NCBI GenBank assembly: GCA_029465975.1
Contig: CM055756.1
Coordinates: 1,788,101-1,852,100, forward strand
Reading direction: 5' to 3'
Length of the DNA: 64,000 nucleotides
From: Dallia pectoralis
Taxonomy: Eukaryota > Chordata > Actinopteri > Esociformes > Umbridae
The notes under the pieces are model-generated. The model ran no database searches, was not told where the DNA came from, and was given only the letters and a program-made list of their open reading frames with translations. Below are positions 12,836 to 23,429 of this stretch, piece by piece (position 1 is the stretch's first letter; every line of letters begins with the position of its first letter). The position numbers and the translations under genes were made by a program.

Positions 12836-13615
12836 TCAACAATACCTGGCAAGCAGAGTGCGGTCGACAAGCAGAGTGCGGTCAACAATACCTGGCAAGC
12901 AGAGTGCGGTCGACAAGCAGAGTGCGGTCAACAATACCTGGCAAGCAGAGTGCAGTCGAAAAGCAGAGTGCGGTCAACAATACCTGGCAAGCAGAGTGCG
13001 GTCGACAAGCAGAGTGCGGTCAACAATACCTGGCAAGCAGAGTGCGGTCGACAAGCAGAGTGCGGTCAACAATTCCTGGCAAGCAGAGTGTGGTCGACAA
13101 GCAGAGTGCGGTCAACAATACCTGGCAAGCAGAGTGCGGTCGAAAAGCAGAGTGCGGTCAACAATACCTGGCAAGCAGAATGCGGTCGAAAAGCAGAGTG
13201 CGGTCGACAAGCAGAGTGCAGTCAACAATACCTGGCAAGCGGAGTGCAGTCAAAAAGCAGAGTGCGGTCGACAAGCAGAGTGCGGGCAACAATACCTGGC
13301 AAGCGGAGTGCGGTCAAAAAGCAGAGTGCGGTCGACAAGCAGAGTGCGGTCAACAATACCTGGCAAGCAGAGTGCAGTCAACAATACCTGGCAAGCAGAG
13401 TGTGGTCGACAATCCCTGGCAAGCAGAGTGCGGTCGACAAGCAGAGTGCGGTCAACAATACCTGGCAAGCAGAGTGCGGTCGAAAAGCAAAGTGCGGTCA
13501 TCAATATCTGGCAAACACAGGGCAGTCTACAAGCAGAGTGCGGTCGACAATATCTGACAAACAGAGTGTGGTCAACAATATCTGGCAAGCAGAGTGCGGT
13601 CGACAAACAGAGTGC
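12836..13615. repeat. 46-bp minisatellite built from AAGCAGAGTGCGGTC subunits
   Basis: The main unit is a spacer, AACAATACCTGGC, followed by an 18-bp and a 15-bp version of AAGCAGAGTGCGGTC, giving 46 bp. About 17 units, some with extra or missing subunits. Because 46 is not a multiple of three, all three plus-strand frames run through every phase of the unit and all stay open (333, 261 and 245 codons). This is a composition effect and not coding. Confidence 0.95.
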
Positions 13616-16277
13616 TGTCCACTTAACAAATCTAAGTTTGAGGTGTTCGGATCACAAAGATGCAGACCAAATGAGAATATCCTGTCAGGCACAGTGAAGC
13701 AATGTGATGGTCTGGGGGTGATTTGGTGGTGGTAAAGTGGGAGATCTGTACAGGGAAAAGGAAGGATTTCGAAGAAAGAAATGTATCACTCCATTTTGCC
13801 ATACCCTGTGGACGGGGTTTTACACAAGTCAACGCCTCAATGTACAATGCATTTACAATACAGCTTTAGCAGGTCGTCTGCAGGCCTCATTAATCCATAT
13901 AGTCTGTAGTTTGCGGATGGCTAATTTGGATTTACTAGTAAGAGAAAGCGTAGTATAAAAGCCCAGATCTAGACTCAAAGTGTCCTTGTGAATTTTCACC
14001 TAGTCTATTCTGTTTTAAAATGTTGTGTTTATTGTGTTTTTATTGTGTGTGCAAATACCTTATTCTTTATTAATTTAGCTTTAGCAATTAAAAATGTGTC
14101 TGTTATGCCAACAAAAAGACATTTTGAGTGTACGTGCATGTCATACAGATGAAGTTCTAAAGAGTCAGTAGTTGATGGCTTTGGGAAAGAAAACTGCACA
14201 GACACTCATGCATAATAAGGGTTTGGTTGCTCGTGTCTAGTCAGTGTCCTGTCAGTGGTATAATCTAGGTGCTGAGATTTCTTCTGTTAGAGAATCATTA
14301 AACCTATCTGTGCAAAAAGGGATGGTAATATGAGTTGTTTATCGTAGAACCTTTCTACCACACACAGATGACAGATCATCTTGACATCTGTAAGGGCTGC
14401 ACTATCTCACTCCCAGGCTTGGGTTTCAAACCAACAACCACAATACATTTAGTTGCTGGTCAATTGTGCATAATGTTAGGCTACCTGCTGCCATATTTAG
14501 CATTTGAATTCTGCTAGCTGCAACCTTTAGCATTTGTATTAGCTCAAAGGTCACAATGAGATAAAATGTCAAACCGTCAAACATCGTTTCCAAAGGACTT
14601 TCCGGTCCATGTCGACAGAGATCACTGTGACCTCAGAACATTTGTCCCCTCTCTAATTGGAGAAAAGTGAAGTGTGCTCTGTTAAACTTCTTGTAGGACA
14701 AAGGTCTCTCTAATTGGTGGTTTAGGTCTTCTGGTTCATGAAGGGTTGTAAATGTTGTCCTCATTAATACGCAGTGGCAGCCCCTGATCGACTGTGTAGT
14801 GGAGGCGGTGCCAAATGGTGCACTTTTATATTAACTGACATGCATCGCGGTCCAATTAAACAATCAATTATTTTTCACAGAACGAGAAATTTAATTAACA
14901 CTGGCAAGTGGCAAGCCCAGGTTTAGTTCACAACCTAACGACACAGGTTTTAACGATGGAATGTCGATCGCAAACCTACAACCCTGCAACTGTACGACAT
15001 TCGAAAAAACAACGCCAATAAAATAGAACTACATCGACCGCTGGGCTAACAAGACATAGCCAAACAGGGATTCTGATTCCATCAATCTGTGTTGAGAAAT
15101 AGGTGAGAAACTTGTTTTGCTAAAAGTAACACATCCATGACCATCAGATTATTAACTGTAGCAAACACAGATGGTCAAACTAGAAACATGGGAGTACAGT
15201 TCTTGCAGTGTGACTGCAGTTCAAACAAAAGCATATAAGCGCAACAAAATATGTTGCAATATGGAAAGATTGCACTTTTTAATCAGTTTTTCATCCGTTG
15301 CATTTTCCAAGGTTTGCTAGCACATTCCTGGGCTCCCTAGTTCTTCCTTTTCTTGTCTCTAGATTGGCAGCTCAAAATATCACCTGACAGACTGTTCAAC
15401 AATCATCTTCGAGTCCATACCAGCTGAAACCTGTCGTATTTTGTATCTCTCCGTTTTTACTAACGTCTTGTTTCTTAATTGTTGATCTTACAACAGTTTG
15501 TAAACTGTGAGAATTGTTCAGCAGTCAGAACATTTTCATTAAACCAGGACAATTCAATGTATGTGGAAATTTACCAACATATGTGCATAAACCACCAAAT
15601 GTACATATCTTCTTACATTAAGATTAATTTACATTAAAATCTTCAGAGTTATATTCGTTTGGGTGTTTTACTGTGCAGCTTTGTCTGGGCTGTGTGTCCC
15701 GCCAATCTTCCGACACACCATAGAAAACAACGCCATTCCGTTGTCTTTTATCTATGCACACAGCTGGAGGCCAGAAAATCTGCACAAACTTATATTTGCC
15801 GTTATTAGTTGTGAAAATGTCTGAACGATGCAGATGATTCAGTGTGACATTTTGACAGTGATATATTATTGGCCTTCTTTTCCCCGTGTAGGATTCCATA
15901 TTCCGCATTTATCTCGATCTGTAGGGACACAAATGTGTGATTCATTGCATCCACATTTAAGGTGTTGTCTAGAAAAACCCATGTCTACATTTACACATAA
16001 TGCAGTATCTCATAAAGGCATCGCTGTGACACCTCTCTGGGATAGATCAAGGCAGAACTGACAATCTGTCAAGACATGGCACTGTGTGGGTGTGTGTTGA
16101 AGTGGGCTGCTCATTTGACCGCTACATGGAGCTAGTCTGTGCTGACAGGCTGCTTAAATATCAGGCCTTCTGCCCGCCTGAGCAGACTTGGTAATCAGTT
16201 CAAATTTGCTGTACTGATTTAGGGGACTCTGGGCCACGTTCTAAATGTAACAGTGCGTGGCCTTGTAATTGCAGACA
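13616..16277. other. Unique DNA, no gene identified
   Basis: About 2.6 kb of AT-rich sequence. The small frames at 13737-13958, 14335-14517 and 15624-16061 (both strands) show no known domain. Confidence 0.5.
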
Positions 16278-16411
16278 TACAGTGGATGTATAAAGGCTAC
16301 ACCCCATGGTTTTTGTGATTTCAGAACTTTTTCCACCTTTAATGTGGACTATAACGTGAACAATTACATTGAAAAAAAGCCTGAAATCTTTGAGTGGGGA
16401 AAATAAAAACC
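16278..16411 (+). mobile_element. Tc1/mariner terminal fragment
   Basis: Begins TACAGTGGATGTATAAAGGC and continues through CAGAACTTTTTCCACCTTTA, matching the terminal region of a widespread fish Tc1-like family. The inverted form of the same terminus closes the relic at 24652. Truncated after about 134 bp where it meets LTR-element sequence. Confidence 0.8.
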
Positions 16412-17661
16412 TAACAATATCGGATCGGATCATTGTCTAACTTCTATGTTTCAGTGCCTGTCTGCCTGTAACCATGAATAAAAACCATTATATGGGATTC
16501 TCTGCGCTTGGGTCTGCTTCCTGTCATCTGCCGAGGGCAGATTGTTACAGAATGATCCGACCCAAAATTCTGACCCAGTGGAGAATGAAAGTCTGTTCGT
16601 CCGAGAGGGAACAAGACCCTGAGTTCCCTGTATGCTTTCGCCGGTGCGCGATACGACGCGGACAACCTCTGCCTCCACGACCATCCGTCCCGCTACCGAT
16701 TTGCCAGCCTGCGGATTTCGAGGCGCTACAGGCGTGGAGAGATTTTCAGGGCTCCGACTCCGAGGAGGAATCGGAGTGGGAGGAATCAGAGGAGGAGGAG
16801 TCTGACGAGGAGGACATTGTCGAGAGGATCAGCAGGGAGCACAGTGTCAGGCTGGGACTCGAGTCTCCTTGGCAACATGAGATGGCTGCCGCCCCGCAGT
16901 ATGAGATGGCTGGTGCCCCGCCGCTCGAGTTGGCCGCTGAGCTAGCCATTGAGGAGGCTTTGCGGGAGGACCAGGCGGTCTTCCCGGACTATATGGCCTG
17001 GGTAGGCGAGGCAGAGTGCACAACGGATGAGCGGAGAGACCTGTTTGGCGAATTCTTTGCGTGGCGATCTCACCGAGGAGTGCTTTCCTGCTCGGCCTGG
17101 AGATACCTGAAGGCACAGTTGTTCTGCCAGGCGCCTCACCTACTCGCGCTCCTGGAGACTGTCCTTGTTCCTGCCTCTGAGGTTGTCTCAGAGGACATCC
17201 AAGGCCCCTGTCCTGAGCCTGTCCGAGTCTCTGAGGCTGTCCCCGTCTCTGTCCCCGTTTCTGTCCCAGACCCCGTGTCCGTCCCAGACCCCGGGTCAGT
17301 TTCCCTGCCTGAGCCAGTTTCCTTGCCAGAGTCTGTCCCCGTGTCTTTGAGCCTGTCACCATGGTCCACGAACCTGTCCCTATTGTTCGGAACCAGCCCC
17401 TGTTGTCTCTGTGTCTGTTCCTGTCTCCTTACCCACCTGTGTTACTGTCTACGTTCCCGTCCTAGTCCCTTTTCCTTCGCCCGTCCCCGTCCTTATCTCT
17501 GTTCCTGGTCCCGTGCTCGCTCCAGGCCATCAGGCTGAGTCCAGTCCTGTTCCCCAGTCCACAACTGTCCACACCTGTCCTCGAGCCCCGTCCTGTCCTC
17601 GAGCCCCGTCCTGTCCTCGAGCCCCGTCCAGTCCTCAAGCCCGTCACCTGTATGTCACTAT
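16412..17661 (+). mobile_element. Partial self-priming LTR retrotransposon (5' end: R-U5, PBS, interior)
   Basis: A 10-nt sequence TCGGATCATT at 16425-16434 is exactly complementary to AATGATCCGA at 16551-16560, which lies 1 nt after an LTR-like end ...TTACA (16549). A polyadenylation signal AATAAA sits between them at 16477. This is the layout expected if the transcript starts near 16425 and its 5' end folds back to prime reverse transcription, as known for the Tf1/sushi group of Ty3/gypsy elements. U3 is missing, apparently lost where the Tc1 fragment joins. The 3' end is lost where a hAT begins at 17662. The complete element at 31934-37220 has the same spacing. Confidence 0.7.
16474..17538 (+). 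CDS. Open frame of unknown function in the partial LTR element
   Basis: A 354-codon frame with ATG at 16474 inside the inferred R-U5 region; it runs across the PBS. Residues about 90-120 are strongly acidic (runs of Glu/Ser/Asp, EESEEEESDEED). Residues about 120-225 are a normal-looking mixed segment with aromatic and Leu residues (for example CSAWRYLKAQLFCQAP). From about residue 230 a Val/Pro/Ser-rich imperfect repeat (PVSVPDPVSVPDP) follows. It has no CCHC knuckle, protease or polymerase motif. The GC content is well above that of the flanking DNA. It may be a gag-like or accessory product of a non-autonomous LTR element, or an open frame kept only by GC-rich repeats. Confidence 0.35.
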   Translation: MNKNHYMGFSALGSASCHLPRADCYRMIRPKILTQWRMKVCSSEREQDPEFPVCFRRCAIRRGQPLPPRPSVPLPICQPADFEALQAWRDFQGSDSEEESEWEESEEEESDEEDIVERISREHSVRLGLESPWQHEMAAAPQYEMAGAPPLELAAELAIEEALREDQAVFPDYMAWVGEAECTTDERRDLFGEFFAWRSHRGVLSCSAWRYLKAQLFCQAPHLLALLETVLVPASEVVSEDIQGPCPEPVRVSEAVPVSVPVSVPDPVSVPDPGSVSLPEPVSLPESVPVSLSLSPWSTNLSLLFGTSPCCLCVCSCLLTHLCYCLRSRPSPFSFARPRPYLCSWSRARSRPSG

Positions 17662-18484
17662 CAGTGTTGGGAGTAACGGCGTTTAAGTATAACGACGTTA
17701 CTAACGGAATTACTTTTTCAGTAACGGAGTAATCTAATTAATTACTGTTTCCATCGTTACAACGCCGTTATCTTTACTGAGATTGAAAGTGTCGCGTTAC
17801 CACAGTTTGGTTGAATGAAGCGCGAGGTGTCATGCTTTGGCTACACAACAACTGCAGCTGGGGTGGGGATGATGACGTCGTTGCAAATGCGATGATGATT
17901 GGCTGGGTGGGCGGTGCCTTGCTCACGCTGTCTCGCTGCACACACTCTACCACTAAACAAGACAGCGTCAGCGACAATGGCGACGAGCCGGGGAAGTTCA
18001 AAAATAGCGGTGTCGAACTGGAAGTACTGGCACTATTTCTCGCTCATTGAAGTCAAAGGCAAGAATGTTTATGTTACATGCACACTATGCCCACATTGCC
18101 CAGGAAAAAAGACGTTATCCACGTCTGCCTCAAGCAAAGATTTTCGTTTGTTTCTTTTTACCCAAGTTTTTGTGTCTTAAATTTGCACTTGAATTATATT
18201 TTCAATATTTATTTATGTTTTTATCATATGCATATCATATGGCAGCTGCAATCTATTGAGTTCAAATAAATACCAAATGTTCTAAAATACTGTATATAGT
18301 GTTTTATTCTTCAATCAGTTAATATAAACATCTTTGACGTTAAATGTTATAGAACGTAATAGCGTTTAGAACATAAACAAAATAATGTCAGTTACTTTGC
18401 TGAGTAACTAATTACTTTTACAATGTGGCAACTGAGTTACTAACTCAATTACTTTTTGGGAGAAGTAATTTGTAACTGTAACTA
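17662..18484 (+). mobile_element. hAT element, deletion derivative, right end missing
   Basis: Starts CAGTGTTGGGAGTAACGGCG, the terminal signature of a common fish hAT family with GTAACG/CGTTAC subterminal repeats. The right part ends with the matching GTAATTTGTAACTGTAACTA but the final terminal repeat is absent, because a LINE begins at about 18485. About 820 bp remain. The interior keeps the start of a transposase at 17977. Confidence 0.8.
17977..18180 (+). pseudogene. hAT transposase N-terminal BED-finger remnant
   Basis: From ATG at 17977 the first frame gives about 24 residues (MATSRGSSKIAVSNWKYWHY at the start) and then needs no frame change to reach the finger-like segment KNVYVTCTLCPHCPGKKTLS. 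The second half of the zinc finger (the His pair) and the catalytic domain are gone, and stops follow. Non-functional remnant of a ZBED-type hAT transposase. Confidence 0.7.
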
Positions 18485-21400
18485 TGATGGATTGTTTGCT
18501 CCTTTCCGGATTATTCTCCCAAATTCTGAGACTATGCTGGTTGATACCGATGGCTTTACATCAATTCTTATGGCATCATCGGTCTGCACCCTGCATGGGT
18601 ATGGACCTCTCAATTGGACAGAAATACGGTGGTTCCATTTCAACTCCTCCAGGCGCGAACATCGAGGTGGAAACGCCCGTCCCGCAAGATCGGTTTGGAT
18701 TATACTACTACTGTTCCTCTCGGGTAATGTCCATCCTAACCCAGGCCCAGAACTGCTTGAGCTTTTGAGCCCTGACGATTTAAAAAATAGCAGTGGCTTG
18801 CGTTTTATTCATGTCAATGTGCGCAGCCTGATTAATAAAATCGATGCTATTCGTCTGTGGGCTAAACTGACAGAAAGTGACATAATTGTTTTGTCAGAAA
18901 CATGGCTCAAACCATCAATTACGAGCAATATGATTCAGATTGAAGGGTATAAACTCTTTAGGACGGATCGTATGGGTAAAGGAGGGGGAATAGCCATATA
19001 TGTTAAGGCATCGTTGGAATTTTGTTTCATTGAATCAATAACAAAGCCAAAATTCTTTGAACTATGTGCCATTAAATTAAACCTCCCCAATGGTGCTTTT
19101 CTGACTGTGGTAGGATATTACCGCCCACCTTCGGCTGTAGCTGGAGCAACTGCTCTACTGACTGACTTTTTGCGTAAACTGTCCAATGAGTATATTCTCC
19201 TAGGAGATCTGAACTCGGCCTGGCTATCACCTTCATCAGCGTTAAAAGACTTATGTGATGTGTTAAATTTGACGCAACTAGTACAGTCACCTGCTCGTCT
19301 AAATACAAAACGAATGGACAAATCTACATTAATTGACGTAATTTTGTCTAATGCTCCACATAAGTATTTGGCTACTGGAGTTTTCTGTAATGACATAAGT
19401 GATTACTGTATGGTTGGGTGTGTTAGAAATTGCAAATTGACTAAAACTAAGCCACAGTATATTTTCAAACGAAATTATAAATGTTTTAATGAGCAAGCTT
19501 TTCTTCATGAAATGTATCAGAGTTATCTGATAACTTAGTTTGTGATATGGATGATGTTGAGCTGGCCTGGAATTATTTTAAAAATACCTTTTTAGCTATA
19601 GTTGAAAAACATGCCCCTTTTAGAAGATACAGAGTGAGGGGTAGAGACAATCCTTGGTTTAATGACTCTATTGCAACAGCTATTAGAGAACGGAATAAAG
19701 CATGGATTAACGCAAAAATAAATAATAATGATAAATGCTGGTTAAATTATAGGGTATTAAGAAACAAATGCACAAGACAAATATAAAGTACAAAAAGTGA
19801 ATATTATCTGAACTTACTAAATGAAATCCTAAATGACCCCAAACAATTTTGGAAAGTGATTCAATCTTCTTCGGGAGAGGTACCACCTTCAACTGTCCCT
19901 GAAGTTATGATAGCAAGCCAGGGTGAAGTGAGGGGTAAACAAAATATAGTAGAAACATTCAATAAGCACTTTATTAATGCAGGAATAGAGACTCAATCAA
20001 CACTACCAACCAACCCCACAGATAGTGTAACTTCTATTACAAACTTGTCTAATGAAAGTTTGAACAATTTTAATTTTGCTTCAATAACTGTATCTGAAGT
20101 GCAAAAGGCTCTGTCAGATCTGGACTGTAAAAAGTCTGCTGGGCCAGACCGGATTAAGCCATTATTTTCTCAAAACGGCTGCACATTTAATTGCTAAACC
20201 CATTTCTTCCATTCTTAATCTTAGTTTATACAGTGGTTCTATCCCCAAGTCATGGAAATCTGCATTTGTCCTCCCTCTACTAAAAAGTGGGGACCCGTCT
20301 GCCTTAGATAATTATCGGCCAATTTCCAGATTACCTGTTATGTCTAAACTTTTCGAGTGTCTTATAAATGAGCAACTAAAACACTTTTTAGCTGATAACT
20401 GTATTTTAAGCTCCACTCAGTCTGGGTTCCGGAAAGGACACAGTACAATTACGGCTGTAACCTCTGTTATAAATGATATTGTTAATGCTTTGGATGACAA
20501 AAAGTCGTGTGCTGCCCTATTCATTGTCTTATCTAAAGCATTTGACACCGTTGACCATCATCTCCTGTTGTACAGATTGAAAAACATAGGTTTTAGTAGC
20601 ACTGTGCTAAACTGGTTTTCCGATTACCTGAGTGGTAGAACACAGTGTGTGAAACTAGATAACTGCACGTCATCATTGCTAGAAGTAAAAATGGGTGTCC
20701 CCCAAGGTTCCGTTCTGGGTCCTATTTTATTTTCTATTTATATAAATAATTTATGTGTAGATTTGAATCAAACAAAGGCTCATTTTTACGCAGATGACAC
20801 TATTTTGTTCTTCTGCTACATCACTGAAGGAGGCGTTTTCTCATTTTCAGTCTGCTTTTAGTCAGGTACAGAAATCGCTGGTAGGATTAAAGTTGGTACT
20901 AAATGCTAAAAAAACTAAATTAATGGTTTTTACACGTTTACATTCTCCTATGCATTACACTATTTTGACACAAAGTGGAACTCCAATAGAGAGAGTGACT
21001 TCCTACAAATACCTAGGTATTTGGATTGATGACAAATTGTCTTTTGGGGTCCATATTGAGAGCCTTTTAAAAAAACTCAGACCTAAGTTAGGTTTTTATT
21101 TTAGATTAAAAAAGTGCTTTCCATTTTCAGCAAGGAAAAGTTTGGTGCAGAGTTCATTCTTAACAGTTGTGGATTACGGTGACTTAATTTATATTACATT
21201 TTTATAAAAAAATTAGATGTATTATATCACTCTGCCTTACGTTTCATTACAGATGCAGCAGCTAGAACTCACCACTGTACTCTTTATGAAAAATTTAAAT
21301 GGCCTTCCCTCGCTCTCAGAAGAAAATTCCATCTATTGATTTTTACTGCTAAAGCACTAATGGGTCAACTACCCCTGTATATTTCAAATTTACTTACTTA

Positions 21401-21866
21401 CAAAAACAATGTATATAGGACAAAATCTTCAAAAACAAAATTATTATTAACTATTCCATCAACAAAATCAGAATTTGGTAAAAAAGCCTTTTCATCATAT
21501 GCACCAACTGTTTGGAATGAACTACAAAACACCTTACATTTGGAATCAATTCCATCTATTAATACTTTTAAAAACCTTTTAAAGTCAACTCTGACGGAAC
21601 GGTGTAATTGTTTTAACTAGGTACCTTTTTTAAATTTTATGTATGTATGTATTTACCTAAGTTAAACACAATGTATTGTTTGTATATGTATCGTCTATGT
21701 ATATAGATTTGTTGTGTAGTATGAAATCTTTGTTTTTTTTGTTATTTTTTTCTTTTGCAACATTTTCTTTTTGCCCCCTATCTTGGCCAGGACTCCCTGG
21801 CAGAAGAGTTATTGTAACTCAATGGGACCTTTTCCTGGTTAAATAAAGGTTAAATAAAAAAAAAAA
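18485..21866 (+). mobile_element. L2-like non-LTR retrotransposon (LINE), degenerate, nearly full ORF2
   Basis: About 3.4 kb, inserted so that it abuts the hAT remnant at 18484. It contains an APE-type endonuclease region (about 18790-19440), a reverse-transcriptase region (about 20200-21100) and a 3' end CCTGGTTAAATAAAGGTTAA followed by A-rich sequence. The 5' end appears truncated. The RT motifs and overall sequence fit the L2/Jockey-superfamily LINEs of teleosts. Its 3' tail is shared with the SINEs at 26539-26666 and 27865-28053. Confidence 0.9.
18720..21620 (+). pseudogene. LINE ORF2: endonuclease plus reverse transcriptase, broken
   Basis: Reads as endonuclease from about 18796 (HVNVRSLINKIDAI, then SETWL, then GDLNSA and a DISDY-like C-terminal motif near 19394). 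The reverse transcriptase has fingers at DNYRPISRLPV (about 20308), a SKAFDTVDHH motif, SGFRKGHST, GVPQGSVLGP, and the catalytic YADD at 20787-20798. The frame is broken several times: stops or frameshifts near 19535, 19786, 20195, 20815 and 21205. The family normally encodes one protein of roughly 900-1000 residues, so most of the length is present. Upstream of the endonuclease, 18720-18749 encodes SGNVHPNPGP. Dead copy. Confidence 0.9.
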
Positions 21867-23400
21867 ATATTATTTCTTTGGTGGATTATTCTGACGAGGT
21901 GAAGTGAAGAGAAAGCCAGGCAGAGAGCATGTATAACCGTTCGACACAATTAATTTTACATTTAAAAATAAAACAAACAGAGAACGGCGAAAAACAACTA
22001 AACTGGTTTTAAATGTAAATGTGCTAAACAGCGGCTTACAAGATACATTTAAAAGATAAACACATTTAATAATCCACACCGTGCCCCAAGACCCATTGAC
22101 ATAAGTCACAAACATAATCACCCAAAACCCAAACAGCTGTGACACTTTCATTCAACTTTACCCATTTCAGCTGCGTGACAAACCCCGTGGTAAATAGCAG
22201 AAATGTGCTCCACCCCTCCAAGCCCATTAGATGTCCTACTTGGACTAGGAGTCGTGACAATTCTCCTTTGTAATCATTTGAAAGTGAACACCTGTGTTTT
22301 TCCACAACTGTACATTAATAACTTAATAAATAAATCTAAAACTGAACAATCAAACTGACTGAATCTAGTAATTAATATAACTCACTGGGTGGGAGCCCAT
22401 ATCATTTTTTCTCTCAAAGTTAGTAATTTCAGTTGAGAAGACTAATATTACATCCTTCTTTTCCTGGGGCAATTCCAACACACAAATCCCATACAGGTGC
22501 TTTGATTCCTCCGGCTGCCACTGAAAAAAAAGTTGTTTGTGGTGTCATGAATGACGTGCTTTACTTTTGTAGTAACGTTAACCTAGTTGGGTACTTTTGC
22601 ATGAGCCTTTTTATAAAACAGTTTTTTGTCACTCCTTATAAAATTATTATCAAAAGAACATCCTGACATATGATTTCATGGATTACATCAGTAGTAACAG
22701 AACATCCAGAAGTGTGATTTGGATTACCTAATGGGAAAGAATTATGTTCTACAATGGCAATGCTGTTCTGTGATTTATCATTCTGTTGCGTGTCCACTTA
22801 CATTGTAATGCCACTCTTACCAACCATTCATTTGTGTGGATGTCTATTTCATGAATGGATTACGTGGTTGGATTATTTCAAAGAAAGATTAGCCAAATTG
22901 GTAGGTGAAGTAAAGGTTGAAGGGTTACTTTTCTTCTCTGTGTGCATGTCTTGTATTCAGAACAAGGATCTGATAGTGTTGGTTTATATATTTAAGAGAT
23001 AAATAAAATAAAAGTAAAACCGATATGACTTGATTGCCACTTGTCTGCCAACCCTTTCCTGTAAAATCAGATGTTCTAACATTTTCCCCCGGGCCATAAG
23101 GTTTAGCCCATCTTTTCTAACCCTATCACCAGAATAATACGTTGATAATATTTTCAAGCAGTGGAGAATTGTTTTCTGAGAAAAGTATCTCTGATGTAGT
23201 CTACATTGAAAAACGCAGTTTAAGGTCTGTCGCACATTTATGGCTGCCCCTCCTCTCGAGTGCCAGCGCTCGTCTCAAATCAAGAAAGAAAGAGTGCCAT
23301 ACCATGGGGTCTTTAAGTTGTTACGTGTGCTTGACAATGGCCTTTTCTTCCGACGAAAAACATCCAAGCCTGGCTGATGTTTACAAAAACGAACATCAAG
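21867..23400. other. Unique DNA, no gene identified
   Basis: AT-rich sequence. The short frames at 22433-22666 and 22754-23002 have no recognisable features. The missing right end of the hAT interrupted at 18484 is not found at the start of this stretch. Confidence 0.5.
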
Positions 23401-23429
23401 TCTCCCTAAAGCATGTAGGAAAATGTGTT

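Noticed and set aside
18480..21890. Target-site duplication of the L2-like LINE (ATGGATTGTTT versus GTGGATTATTC)
   Set aside because: Only 5-6 matching bases at uncertain borders; likely chance.
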